From Alopecurus myosuroides (taxonomy: Eukaryota > Streptophyta > Magnoliopsida > Poales > Poaceae), in NCBI GenBank assembly GCA_028641055.1, contig CM054062.1:184139958-184203957 (forward strand): 64,000 bases of DNA, written 5' to 3'. Both the position numbers and the translations under genes were made by a program. The notes under the pieces were generated by a model that saw only the letters and a program-made list of their open reading frames with translations, did not search any database and had not been told where the DNA came from. Each line of letters begins with the position of its first letter. Position 1 is the first letter of the stretch. Positions 23,895-35,690 of the stretch are shown piece after piece.

Positions 23895-24019
23895 GTGGAT
23901 AATTTATAATTTGTCACATTTTTTTCAAATCCTTTATAATTTGCCACATTGACCACCACTTGTCAGTGACACATGCTGTGACAAATTATAAAACTGAAAA
24001 GAAAAGTGTGGCAAATAAT
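23895..24019. mobile_element. MITE, related to the one at 7087-7220
   Basis: GCGCATAT occurs at 23887-23894 and 24020-24027 around a roughly 125-bp insert; a ninth base differs (T versus C), so the original duplication was probably 9 bp. The ends are inverted: GTGGATAATTTATAATTTG on the left and, reverse complemented on the right, GGGGATTTTATTATTTGCC. The middle shares ACCACNNNTGTCAGTGA with the MITE in LTR copy B. It sits about 260 bp upstream of the F-box start codon. Confidence 0.75.
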
Positions 24020-24027
24020 AAAATCCC

Positions 24028-25096
24028 CCGCGCATATCATCTAGGATCTTGGCGAGGTTATACTCCCCTATCGTCCGTATCTCAGAACATTCTCAAATAA
24101 GTCTAAGGCCGCGCTTGGGAATGTGGTATTTTAGTCCATAGCAAAAAAATGCCCGTGCGTTGCAACGGGTTAATTTTTTATTAAATATTATATATGAAAG
24201 GCTATCATCTAGCAAACACATCAAAATATTAACCCATGTGCATTCATGATCAAACTCTCTTTTCACGTTCAATGTCACCAATATATCACGTGATAACTGG
24301 TGAGTAATTGTGTCCTGAAAGAGTGTAGTTCTTTTCTATCAGTACACGAAGTAGGATGAATTAAGCAATCAAACAGGTTCAGACCCCACCCTCACAACAA
24401 TCATTTTGGAACCCTCGCATCTAATACGGCTACCACAAATCGCGAGCACCCTGTTAAATCGTTTTACCGAACATAATTTGGATGCTTTTTGTAAATTTTG
24501 AATTTAAACGAGCACCCCTAGTAAATGGTCATATCGAGGCAGTTGAATTCAAATTTTGGCTTTCAAATTTGTTCAGTTACCGGTCGGTATATTTCAATAT
24601 CCGTGGTAACCATAAGTTCCGAGTACCCTCGGTAAATAATTTTGGGTTGGTAGCCATAACCTTGATGGCCAGGATCTCAAAAAGCAGGTCCTTATTTTTC
24701 AGCATTTATTTTACTCACATTCAAAGGAGCAAACTTGCACGATTTAAATGTTCTCTAACTTCATCGTCATTTAGCAGTCGGTGTCCCAAGTGGCCAGGAG
24801 CACTATAAATTAGTTTTGTCACTATGAGCAGCAACCAGCCTCTATTCTCTACAAAATCCATTGGTGATTAACAAATTAATGGAAGGCATGCACGCTATAA
24901 ATTAATGTCTGCTGTTTGAATACCTTCTGTCACAAATCTAAAGCAAGCTTCGCCCCCGACCGATATTGGCTTCTTTATGGTTATCTTTCACATCCATGTT
25001 GATTATCAGCACGCTCTTAGATATCTTCGGCCGTTATTCTATATATCTGCACACAAAAACTCGTAGTGCTAGCGAAAGTGAATGTGACTATAGCAG
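24028..25096. other. Low-copy intergenic DNA with a Helitron-like hairpin
   Basis: No gene seen. At 24152-24169 CCCGTGCGTTGCAACGGG is a GC-rich short hairpin of the type found near 3' ends of grass Helitrons. On the minus strand it is followed 9-10 bases later by CTAT, one base off the CTRR terminus. No 5' TC end or coding frame was found, so only a decayed end is suggested. At about 24500-24640, GAGCACCCCTAGTAAAT and GAGTACCCTCGGTAAAT form a weak internal repeat. Confidence 0.35.
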
Positions 25097-25646
25097 TGTC
25101 GCACCCGGACTTCTAAAGGATACTCGCCGTTCCGTTGAACAGTAGTAGATTGGATTACGGGGCTTACCGGCACCCGCGTCCTCTTACGAGTAGGCCAACA
25201 CACGTATGTGTGACAACCAACCCCTATCTGTTCAGCGTCGACGTAAACTATCCCATAGAAATCAGGATACTTCCATTGACGTACTTTAAAACATACACAC
25301 ATGGTACGTCAACGTCATTGGAACAAGTGATATCACAACAGATCTCTACGACACAAAAGATGGAAATAAGTTGCAAATGGCTCTCATTAGAGCAGAGATA
25401 GCAAATACAATCATTCAGAGGACACATGTCCCAACATATCGTCATTACATCACAGCGGAAGTATTCAACATGTCTGAGTACAGACAAGAACCAAATAGGC
25501 CTAAGAGGCCGGAAACGAAAAGACGGAGCCCATCCACGAAGTCTCGGATCCTGCCCGGGTCCGCTATCTACTCGTCAGCAGTCTCGTCAACTCCACGTAG
25601 TAGCCACCATGTAGATCCTCGGTATCGTCGTCTGCGGAAACCACAG

Positions 25647-25676
25647 CCCCAAAGGGGTCAGTACATAAACGTACTG
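25647..25676 (-). other. Tandem hairpins in solo LTR
   Basis: In minus-strand sense CAGTAC-6-GTACTG (25676-25659) then CCCC-3-GGGG (25657-25647). Stems match copy B, while both loops differ in sequence. Confidence 0.6.
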
Positions 25677-26090
25677 GCAAGCAAGACTCACAGTTCACCA
25701 AAGTGTAACCCGTCAACACCAAGCACAGATGCTTTGGGTTCAACGGAAGGAAAGGGGATATGAAAGATGCTGCAACTGGCTGCTCTAAACAACTACAGAG
25801 TTACTACCACTTCCGGCTAACAGAAAGGAGATAAGATCGCGTATCGTAACCAACTATAGCTAACCACCAAACAAACCCATCCTGGACCTCGCCCCTTATC
25901 CAAAGAAGCAATCCGAGTATAACCCACATAGTTGGAGTAATGATGGTTCAGATTATTGTGTCAATAAGCCTATTACTAGTCAAGTTGTTAAATCATTGGG
26001 TGTAAGGTTGTTAATCATTAGGTTTAAGTTGTCCTGAGTACTTGTTAGCCAGTACTTTCACCAAGTAGTCCATAACCGCGGAAAACACAG

Positions 26091-26118
26091 CTTCTCGAGA
26101 AGATTTATCCCTGCAGGG
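26091..26118 (-). other. Paired palindromes in solo LTR
   Basis: CTTCTCGAGAAG at 26091-26102 and CCCTGCAGGG at 26109-26118, kept perfect although flanking sequence has diverged from copies A/B. Confidence 0.7.
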
Positions 26119-28243
26119 TTGCACCAATTTGGCCGTACACGCAAGAATAACCCGCCAGATGGAAATGCACTTCCACCAAGCGGGGTACTCTACACAACCA
26201 ACCATTCTTCGCATCAAGCCCAAAGAACCTTGGGCGCACGTCTAATCGAGCCCAGAAGAAAATGGACCCTCATAGCACTCTAAGAACGTGTCCCCCTATA
26301 TGCCGACTACGAAAGTTCCACCCTGGCCTGGGCTCGCAAAAACATGCATGCGGCAAATGGAAAACACGAACTAAATGAGGCGATTTGGACGAGATGCGAA
26401 TCGAATCAAATTGAGGGGGGCGCCCATACTCGCTTCCCACATGCGGTTAGTGCGCTCATCATGGATCAGTAGACAAGACCCTTTTCCTATTAGGGTCGAC
26501 ACTAGCAGGCCTCAAAACCACGCAGGGCCTCCTGCCGGTGCCTTATCGTCAAATTATTATTTAACAATAACATTAGCATGATTGATTGATTAAACATCGA
26601 GCCCCCAGAACATAATGAAATAGTAACAGAAAGTAACGGGTAACAGAATAGAGCAAAACAACCCTAAGCATGCTAGTAAGACACGGGCAACAAGCAAAAG
26701 GTTATAGGTATGGAGGTGAGGCAATATCAGGGTTAAAGGATACATGTGATAGGTTCGTAACAGAAGCAACTAATCATAGGGCTAGCAGAATAGACAACGG
26801 AAAGTATCGGTAACCAATGTTGAAAGGAACACGATGGTTCATGTGAGTGATAACTTGCCTGCAAACCCAGGAGCCTGGTACTGAGCTAAGTCCTTAGAAG
26901 GGGTGTCGTAAGTATCGTCGGTCTCAACGTCGTCGTGTATCCGAGAAAAAGCAAACAAACAATGCAGAAAGATAAACAATCAATATCATGGCATAGTGCA
27001 CAAACATGGGATGATGCATGACCATTTAATTGATGCAACAAAATAAACTAGTTGACAGGATAACATAACATGATTAAATGGACCCACATGCAATTGGATT
27101 GCATATGAAAGGCCCATGAATTAAGGGTGAAACAATTGTTTTACAACTAACCAATAGGTGAAAGTGGATTAGCATGATGCATGGATGAGGAAAACAGCAA
27201 AATAACAACAATAGAACCAAATGGAAATAAGGTTTAACAAGTTTGGAAATTTGTTTATTAAGTGTTGGAATTTTGGTTCCTTAAAGGTGTTACACTAGAA
27301 TTTGTTGTTTTCACCACTTTTAATTGTTCAAAATGGATAACAAAGTTTATATTTGGAAAGAACACAAGATTTTAGTTGGAATACATGTTTCACTTGTTGA
27401 AAAAGGATGTCAAATAAATTACTTATGAATTAAACAAGTTTAAGCAAGAATTAAATGAATTTAACTCAAACATGAACTTATTTGAATTTTTATTTGTTCC
27501 AAAACACTGAGTGAAGTTCATATTTGAAAAGGTTATGCTTTTATGGTTTGAAAACATATTTTATGTGTCCCCAAAAGAATTTGTTTTGATCAAGTTATAA
27601 ATTTAGCAATATTAAATGAATTAAACAAGGTTTAAATTATTTAACCAATTTTAATTATTCAAAACATGAAACAAATTTTTTATTTGGAAAGATGGTTTAA
27701 TTTTGCATGGAAAACATATTTCATTTGTTGAAATTGGATTTAAAATGAGCAAGTTATTATTTTGGCAATTTTAAATGCATTAATTAAGAAACAGTTGTTT
27801 TCAGCAATTTAAATTATTCAAAACAGCAAACAAAATTTATATTTGGAAAGTACATGAAAAGTTAATTGGAAAACATATTTAGTTTGTGGAATTTGGAATT
27901 TTTATGCCCAAGTTATGATTTTTGCAAGTTTAAGTGAATTTAACAAGTTTTCAAATATTGCACCAATTTAAAATATTCAAAACAGTAAACAAATTTTATA
28001 TTTGGAAAGAACATTTAATTTTGGACAGAAAACATATTTAAAAAGTTAAAATTGGAGTTGGGATGAATTACTTATGCATTTTAGAACATTTGGTGCAAAT
28101 CTGCCATTTTTTAGTAACTAGGGACTTAGGAAAAATTATTACAGGGGCTAGAAATAATTTGCAAGGGCCTATTGGTGATTTCCTGGAAGTTTCTGTAACA
28201 AAACAACTAGAAATAAAAGGTTGGGTTTTATTTGGGGAAGAGG

Positions 28244-28298
28244 GGAATCGAACCCGAGACCAGCTGCTGCGCCCAAAGGAACAGCACCAGTGGGTTGT
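28244..28298 (-). promoter_or_regulatory. B box with decayed A box in solo LTR
   Basis: Minus-strand 28254-28244 reads GGTTCGATTCC, a perfect B box. At the tRNA-spaced position only the 3' half of an A box remains (CACTGG, 28292-28287). It lies at the same edge of the GC island as in copies A/B. Confidence 0.4.
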
Positions 28299-29917
28299 GC
28301 TGCGAGTTGGTGACAGAGTAGGGGGGCTCGGGGGTATGTGCTGTGTTTTGCGCGCTGTTTTCTGAACTTGCTGCACGTAACTGAACCTGCAGTTCGCTGT
28401 AACTTCGACAGGGCAGAAAGGACGGACGCCGGCGGCCATCTCCGGGGCGGGGGTCGCTGTGGGGTGGCGTGGGGTGGTGTGGGGTGCGGCCAAGGGAGTA
28501 GAGGAGAGGGAGCGAGAGGGAAGGAGGCAGTCGAGTGCTCACCTCGAGGCAGAGGAGGAGGCAGCAGGTCGGGGCGGACAGAAGGTTGGCGGCGAGGAAA
28601 CGTCGACGGCGGCGGCGCCGTGCTGCATCCCAGCCCAAGTCGAGGGGGGGGAGAGGGAGCCCGCGGCGAGGGCTTTCCATTCCCGCCCTCGCCGCGGCCG
28701 GAGGGGCCCTAGACGGCCGGCGACCACCGGAGGAGGAGGAGGCTTCCTGTTGAGGTTGCAGTTACAGAAGGAGTACAATGAAGAAGGAGATGGAGGGGAA
28801 GCAAGGGAAGATGGCAGCGCAGAGATAGGAGAGGTTAGGGTTTGGCTAGGGCAGGCAGAGGGGAGGGGGTTAGTTTTATGGTGGGGAGGAGCTCGGTACG
28901 GCAGTGATCGTGGGAGGGGGAAGGTGATCCTGCGGTGGTGGAGGAATCGTACATAGGATGACGACAGGGGGAGGAAGACGACAAGGGGGGTATGGGCCAG
29001 AAGGGAGTTGGGCCAAAGGGAAAAAGGCTGGGCCTGGTGTGCTTCTCTCTCCTCTCCTCTTGTTTCTTTTTATTAATTGATTCTGTTTTTTTTTGTGCTG
29101 ATTGGAAAAAGAAGAAAAAGAGAGGGTTTAGGGTTAGAAATTTTAGGGCAAAATTTTATAATGCTTATTTAAGTAATAGCAACAAATTGCAAGTTTTTGT
29201 TTTTTCAAAAGTCCAACATTAAATTGCTGTTATTGGTTTGATTCAAATTTGAATGCATTTAAGTTTAAGTGGTTTATTGAAAACAAGATTTACATGTGGT
29301 GATCATATAGTTTTAATTGGAGGCAAAAGATTATAATTGTTTTGGGTAATTTTCAATAATTCCAAAAGGTTGCTGTTTGAAATTTGATTGGATTTGAAGT
29401 ATCATTTGAATTGAGTGAATTATTCAAAACAACATTTAAATGGTTTGAACCTTATATATTAATGGAAACAAATGATTGATTTGTTTTGCAATTTCCATAA
29501 TTCAGCATGGTTGTTGTTTGGAAGAAAATCATAATTGAATTTGAAAAGGGTTTGATATTAAATGAATTTTTGTTAGAAACAAAACAACAGTTTTGGAATC
29601 ACAACTTTAATGGAAACAATTGGTTGTTTTTATTTGAAATATGATTTTGGAAATTGTAACATCACAAGGATGAAACAAAAGGTTTGAATTTTGGTTTGAA
29701 ATTCAAATAGAAAACAAAGGAAAACAAATGAAAACTGTTGGAAAACAAATGAAAACAGAGGAAAACAAAAGGAAAACAAGCAAAACAATTGCAATCAACA
29801 TGATGCCATGATGCAAAACATAAAATAACAGAGAGCAAAACATTCTAATGGCTATTTTTTCATACTTGGGATGTTACAAGCAGCAGACCACAATCTAAGA
29901 GGAAAAAAAAATCCAAA

Positions 29918-30063
29918 CTATCTAAACCGGACAAACCAAACAGGACCACATGCCACAGCCCGTTGGCCGTTGCCTTTCTTGAAGTTCACAGTTGTTATCG
30001 GTGGTTCTTGAAGTTCATACGCGATAGACATGGAATCGTGCAGCTCGACGTTCCCATGGGAGG
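29918..30063 (-). pseudogene. Candidate terminal exon split by the copia insertion
   Basis: With the copia element and one TSD copy removed, minus-strand 35450-35426 joins 30063-29918 into a 171-bp open frame. It begins directly after a GCTGCAG acceptor-like site and ends at TAG (29918-29920). The predicted 56 residues (ATAEPPTSPSHGNVEL, then HDSMSIAYELQEPPITTV, then GPVWFVRFR) look protein-like, but I recognise no family. A GTGAGT donor lies farther upstream at about 35530 on the same strand. This is either a last exon broken by the copia insertion or a chance open frame. Confidence 0.3.
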
Positions 30064-30226
30064 TGTTTGTGTATTAGGGTTGAATGACCAAGTTCGTCTC
30101 CTGTCGGTTTCGCGTTTATAAGAGGCCAAAAGCAGCTGAGTTGTACACAAGGAAAGATACCCAATACACACTCCGTATTGGTGTACAAAACGAAAACAAA
30201 ACAAAAACTCTATACATATTCTAACA
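30064..30226 (-). repeat. copia 3' LTR (163 bp)
   Basis: Bounded by TGTTTGTG and TCTAACA. Preceded on the minus strand by the purine tract GATTAAGGGAGAG (about 30227-30239), which overlaps the pol stop. Confidence 0.9.
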
Positions 30227-30233
30227 CTCTCCC

Positions 30234-33200
30234 TTAATCTAAACCTTCTAAAAGGTTGAGATTACGTTTAAATTCATCAAGCTTCTTGACAGGAAGGGCC
30301 TTTGTAAATCCGTCAGCAACTTGATCTTTACTTGATATAAATCGAATTGATAAGCTACCATTAGCAACTCTTTCTCTGACAAAATGAAAATCAATCTCAA
30401 TGTGTTTAGTACGTGCATTAAACACTGGATTGGCAGATAGATATGTAGCTCCCAAATTGTCACACCAAAGACTTGGTTTTTCCTGTAATTTCACTCCAAG
30501 TTCAACAAGAAGAGTTTCAACCCAAATTAATTCAGCCGTGGCATTAGCAAGGGCTTTATATTCAGCCTCAGTACTAGACCGAGACACCGTGGCTTGTTTT
30601 CTGGCACTTTAAGAGACTAAGTTAGGTTCCACAAATATAGCAAAACCACCTGTGGACCGTCTGTCATCAAGACATCATGCCCAATCTGCATCTGAAAAGG
30701 CACTCAAAAGAGTAGATGATGACGGTGTAAATGTAATTCCAAGCTTTAGTGTACCTTGTACATATCTTAGAATACGCTTAGCAGCTGTCCAATGTTCTGT
30801 AGTTGGGGCATGAAGATACTGACAAACTTTGTTCACAGAGAAGGACAAATCAGGACGTGTCAAGGTGAGATACTGTAATGCTCCAACAAGGCTCCTGAAT
30901 TGAGTACTATCTTCAGGTCCAAGAAGTGTACCCTTTGTGAGAGACAATTGTTCTGTGGAGGACAAAGGTGTAGGAGCTGGCTTACAACCCTGCATACCAG
31001 CTCTGTCAATAATATCAGTAGCATATTTGCCTTGTGTCAAAAACAACCCATTTTGTGTTCTCTTAACTTCTATACCAAGAAAATAGTGCAATTCACCTAA
31101 ATCCTTGATGGCAAAATTCTTATTCAAATCTTGAAGAACAGCAGTTATAGCACAATCAGATGAGCCAGTGACTATAATATCATCAATATAAATCAGAACA
31201 AACATAGTGATACCTGACTTATTGAAAAGGAACAATGAAGTGTCTGCCTTTGATGGTATAAATCCAAGCTCACTCAACTTAGAACTCAGACTAGAATACC
31301 AAGCTCGGGGTGCTTGTTTTAGTCCATAGAGAGCCTTATCAAGTTTGCAAATATAGTGCGGAAAGCGGGAATCCTCAAACCCTGGTGGTTATTTGATGTA
31401 CACATCCTCTTCCAGAACACCATGAAGAAACGCGTTCTTGACATCTAACTGCCGTAAGCTCCACCCACGAGAGACAGAAATGGATAGAACAATTCTGATA
31501 GTAGCAATTTTGACTACAGGGCTAAAAGTATCTTCATAGTCAATACCATACCGCTGCTTAATCCTTTTGCAACCAAGCGTGCCTTGTACCTGTCAATAGT
31601 GCCATCTGCCTTTCTCTTTATGCGGTACACCCATTTACAGTCAATCAAATTTTTGCTACTGTTTGGTGGAACAAGATGCCAGGTCTTGTTATTTATCAAT
31701 GCACTGTATTCTTCCTTCATAGCTTGATGCCAACATGAATCATTTAGAGCTTCTGATAACGTATTTGGTTCACCTGTGGAAGACAACATACACCATCAGT
31801 AATTTTTCTCGGAATACGAATACCTTTTTGTAACCTTGTACGAACCCCAGGAGGTGACGGTGGCAGAGGTGGAGAAGCATCAGATTCATCGGATACAAAT
31901 TCATCACTATTTTCATTTTCAGCATCAGTATCAACATCAACTTCACCTCCATCGCCACTGGCCGCAGAAGATCCGGCAGAGGGACCAGCAGTGGCAGGGG
32001 ACAGAGATGCTGTCGGGGACGCAGGCTCATTTGGTGTTGTTGCATGTGAACCGCCACGCGGCAACACTGGATTGCTCGCATGCAGGTTGTCCCCAGCAAG
32101 CGCGTGGTCACCGCGCGCGGAGACGGAATCGAGGCGACCTGCCCCCTGCTGCGCATGCGCCTGCTGCGCATGTACCTCGGAGTCAGCCCGCGCGGACCGA
32201 GGCGCGGAGACAAGATCGTCCTCGGATCGCTGCTCCTCGGGATCCTCCCGATCAGAAGAATCATTCTCGTTTTCAGCATCCGTTTCGTCCTTTTCTGATT
32301 CATCCTCAATATCAATTTCTTCACTATTTTTACCATGATTTTCAACAGGATTTTCTCCCAGGGCTTCATCTAACTGATGCACGTTAGGATTTAAAACAAT
32401 AGGCACAATATGGTTATCACAATTTTGTGCATCCTCATGAGTGTTGGTTGTGGAGAAAGGGAGAAGCAACATTTATTTCTTAAGAAGGGCACCGGCATTT
32501 GGATGGAGTGATGCAAAGGGAAAAACATTCTCATCAAAAACAACATCACGAGAAATATACACACGGCCAGTGGATGTATCTAGGCATTTTACACCTTTAT
32601 GGAGAGGACTATAACCAAGAAATACACACCGTGTAGACCGAAAAGCAAGTTTTCGTTTATTGTAGGGACGGAGATTAGGCCAACAATCACAACCAAATTT
32701 CCTAAGTGCATCATAGTTTGGAGTTACATTAAGAAGACGTTCAGTGGGTGTTTCGAAGTTAAGGACTTTGCTAGGAAGCAATTTTACGAAAAAAGTGGCT
32801 GTGATAGAGGCTTCATCCCAAAATTTAAGAGGCATGAAAGCATTGGCTAGCAAAGCAAGTCCAACTTCAACTATATGGCGATGTTTTCTTTTAGCTGAGC
32901 CATTTTGTTGATGAGCATGTGGACAAGAGACGTGATGTGTGATACCCACTTTTTGAAAGAAGCCATTTAATTTTTGATACTCACCCCCCCAATCAGTTTG
33001 CATAGTGATAATTTTCCTATCAAACTTGCGTTCAACATACTGCTGAAAGTTAAGAAAAGCTTGATAAACCTCAGAACGATTTTTAAGCAAATAGATCCAA
33101 GTGAACTTGCTAAAATCATCAATAAAGCTTACATAGTATGCATGTTTTCCCACAGAGAGGGGAGCAGGGCCCCATACATCAGAAAAGACCTGTTCTAAGG

Positions 33201-33797
33201 GAGCAGTGGAGACACTAGAGGATGTGGGATATGGTAACTGGTGACTCTTAGCAAGCTGACAAGAATCACAAACATATGGAGTACTCTCTGGGGTATAAGC
33301 TATTTTATTTCTTCTAAGAACTTGTTGAACCCCAAATGAAGAGGGGTGTCCTAAACAGCGATGCCATGTAGAGGATGATGGCTTTATTGTGAGAAAGGCG
33401 TGCTTGGCAGTCTCATGGAACATGGGCACCAAAGGATAGAGACCATCCCAGCAGGGGCCTCTAATCAGAACTCTTCGTGTTGCTTGGTCCTTGATTAAAA
33501 AGAAGAAAGGATGAAACTCAATAAAGACATGATTATCAAGTGTAAGACGATGAACAGATAACAGATTTTTAGATGCACTAGGAACATGAAGGACATTATT
33601 GAGATCAAAGGAACCATGAGGAGTGCGCAAAATTGAATTTCCAATGTGACTAATGTTCATACCTGAACCTTCAGCAGTGCGGACCTTTTCTTGCCCATGA
33701 TACTTGTTTGCAACAAGAAGTTTTCTCAATTCACTCGTGATGTGATCAGTCACCCCTGTGTCGGAATACCAATTTGTATACTCCATAGGAGGCAAGG
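30234..33797 (-). pseudogene. copia pol (protease, integrase, RT, RNase H), broken
   Basis: Minus strand. Protease has WYSDTGVTDHIT, with the DTGA active motif changed to DTGV. Integrase keeps the zinc finger (WHRCLGH ... CDSCQLAK) and two catalytic Asp (FSDVWGP, MQTDWGGEY), but the third acidic residue is Lys in NGSAKRKHRH (codon 32890-32892), which should abolish catalysis. RT keeps [20 protein letters not shown] and a YIDD box (ICKL-type core lies in a shifted frame). RNase H keeps [11 protein letters not shown] and [17 protein letters not shown]. Breaks: TAA at 32473-32475, frameshift near 31790, frameshift near 31560, stop near 31390, TGA near 30672 and TAA near 30610. It ends at 30234, overlapping the polypurine tract. 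Confidence 0.9.
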
Positions 33798-33798
33798 T

Positions 33799-34903
33799 TT
33801 GCTCCCTTCTCACCATCATCCCTGTTCCTCTTGTACTCCTCATAGCGCCACCAACACTCATTGGCGGGGTGACCATGCTTCTTGCAAATTTGACAGTCGA
33901 TGTTGACATATGGGGTGGGAGTGCGATCAGGACGACGTCCACCACCATCGGAGCGACGATAACGATCACCCCCACTGTCATCACGGCGCCTGTCACGACG
34001 CTCATCACGACGATCATCACGACGGTCTCCACGACGCTCATCACGGCGCTCATCACGACGCCAATTACCACGGTCATCATCTCTACCACGGTAACCACCA
34101 CCATCTCCTCCATGATATGAACCACTATCAGGACTGCGGCCATGGGAAGAAAAGGTATAGCCACGTGGAGGAGGAGTTCGGCCACGGGGTGGAGGGCTTC
34201 GGCCATGCTGAGGTGTACCACGGTGAGCTAAGTTGGCCGAGGACACGAAGACTCTGTTTTCTTCTACTCCATTACGCATGTCATAGGAACACAATTGTTC
34301 ATAAAAATCATCAAGAGAGGTATTGGGGTTGCCATTGACAGATGTAATTAGAGCATTGTACTCCACTTTATCTAGACCATGTAGGAGATATCCAAGCATC
34401 TCATCCTCTGGAACAGGATTACCAAGAATAGACAATTCGGAAGAAAAGCCCCTCATCTTGGTAAAGTACATATCAGCTGTCATGGAGAGCTTCTTGGTAT
34501 CATTGAGAAGGCAACGAAGATGTTGACCTTTTGTGCGAGATGCAGTTTTGAACATGGCATTGATAGCAGTCCATGCTTCAGCAGTCGAACTAACTTCGAG
34601 AAGATGCGAGAGAATATCTGGTGACGGCGTGTTGAGTAGAAATCGAAGCACCTGTTGATCCCGGGCAAGCCATGCAATATACGCTGGATTTTCCACCTGA
34701 ACTTTCTTATTCTCTGAATCTGTCGACTCAATCACCTTGGCACGGGTTACGTCAGTTCCATCAAGTAATGACATTACATTGGCACCACGAAAAGCGGGAA
34801 GGACCAGTGCCTTCCATAGCAAAAAATTGTTGCGTGTCAACTGTTGTGCTGGGGGCGATCCAAGGGCAGCAGCGAGCATTGAACTTGAGGCAGATGAACT
34901 CAT
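33799..34903 (-). pseudogene. copia gag
   Basis: ATG at 34903 (MSSSASSSMLAAALGSPP). It has a UBN2/gag domain: LTRNNFLLWKALVLPAFRG near the start, then DKVEYNALITSVNGN and a region rich in RGRDDDRG/RRDERRD-like basic-acidic repeats (about 33960-34080). One CCHC zinc knuckle, CQICKKHGHPANEC, lies near the end (about 33870-33910). The frame shifts near 33800, where gag should continue into protease. An upstream in-frame GTG at 34978 is not a likely start. Role: capsid of the cytoplasmic particle and RNA packaging. Confidence 0.85.
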
Positions 34904-35244
34904 TGTGTTGAAGAGAAAACAACGACTCATGTCAGTTGCAGGGGGCTGGTGATCGGATCTTTGTTCGGATCTTGCCACTGACTACTCACGTCAGCAGGGC
35001 GTGGCGGTTGTTGGAGTGTGTTGATCTGCGGCGGTTGTTGAGATGTGTGGATCTCCGGCGGCTACAGCTTCAAGGAGCGGCGGCGGCACAGGTTGTCTGT
35101 CGTCTCGGTTGTTTTTGTTGTCGAACGGCGGCGGCGGCGAAGGTTGTCTCGTCGTCTCGGTTGTCTTGGTTGTAGAACTGCGACGGCGGCTCAAGGGAGC
35201 GGCGGCGGCGGCGGGTGTTCGGCAGTCAGGCGTCTGGGAAGATC
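34904..35244 (-). other. copia untranslated leader
   Basis: GC-rich leader between primer binding site and gag ATG, with repeated CGGCGGC and TTGTTG-CGTCTCGG units on the plus strand (35060-35215). The repeated GTCGTCTCGGTTGT block suggests local duplication. No coding frame that I would trust. Confidence 0.5.
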
Positions 35245-35257
35245 GGCTCTGATACCA
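35245..35257 (-). other. copia primer binding site
   Basis: Minus-strand TGGTATCAGAGCC, complementary to initiator tRNA-Met, directly abutting the 5' LTR. Confidence 0.9.
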
Positions 35258-35420
35258 TGTTTGTGTATTAGGGTTGAACGAACAGGTTCGTCTCCTGTCG
35301 GTTTCGTGTTTATAAGAGGCCAAAAGCAGCCGAGTTGTACACAAGGAAAGGTACCCAATACACACTTCGTATTGGTGTACAAAACGAAAACAAAACAAAA
35401 ACTCTATACATATTCTAATA
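35258..35420 (-). repeat. copia 5' LTR (163 bp)
   Basis: Same length as the 3' LTR; its outer end is CTAATA instead of CTAACA, a decayed terminal base. The primer binding site follows immediately at 35257. Confidence 0.9.
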
Positions 35421-35425
35421 GGAGG

Positions 35426-35690
35426 GACTTGTAGGTGGCTCAGCGGTGGCCTGCAGCGTCCGCCGTGTCACTGGACAGCGGCAGGAGTCACTCATGCGCA
35501 CACATCATACACACTGCAGGAATCGACTCACATGGCCTCCTCAGAAGAGATCCAACAGCAGCTCAGCTCTTGAGAGTTGATTGGAGAAGAACGAAGATGA
35601 CGGACGAAGAATCACCATCAGATTTTGTTTGTCGGCGGGATGTACATCGAACGTTTTGAACGGATAGTATGCCCACCAAGAGGAGAGAAG
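35426..35690. other. Low-copy flank of the copia insertion
   Basis: Continuation of the island that includes 29884-30058. It holds the upstream end of the candidate exon and a possible GTGAGT donor on the minus strand. The border with the next element at about 35690 is estimated, since the matching LTR lies outside the window. Confidence 0.4.

Larger units (their letters stand above)
25097..29878 (-). repeat. Solo long LTR (gypsy-like, same superfamily as copies A/B), TSD AGCAG
   Basis: TGTCGCACCC at 25097 and GGGATGTTACA at 29878 bound 4782 bp, flanked by AGCAG at 25092-25096 and 29879-29883. No interior follows, so this is a solo LTR left by LTR-LTR recombination, inserted into the low-copy island upstream of the F-box gene. 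Its ends share a TGTNNCAYCC pattern in inverse orientation. It is clearly diverged from copies A/B in the AT-rich parts but well conserved near the palindromes and hairpins. The GC island is at about 28240-29040; frames there lack ATG starts or are antisense. Confidence 0.9.
30064..35420 (-). mobile_element. Complete Ty1/copia retrotransposon, degenerate, TSD GGAGG
   Basis: Short 163-bp LTRs at 30064-30226 and 35258-35420 are flanked by GGAGG at 30059-30063 and 35421-35425. Order on the minus strand is 5' LTR, primer binding site, leader, gag, protease, integrase, RT, RNase H, purine tract, 3' LTR. I count about 8 differences between the LTRs (near 5%), suggesting an age of the order of two million years at commonly used grass rates. 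Multiple stops and frameshifts make it non-autonomous now. Confidence 0.95.

Noticed and set aside
28459..28956. 165-residue plus-strand open frame in the solo LTR
   Set aside because: Antisense to the element, GTG start, and composition typical of a GC- and purine-rich island.
33910..34338. His-rich plus-strand open frame over the copia gag
   Set aside because: It is the shadow of the Arg/Asp-rich repeats of gag on the other strand.
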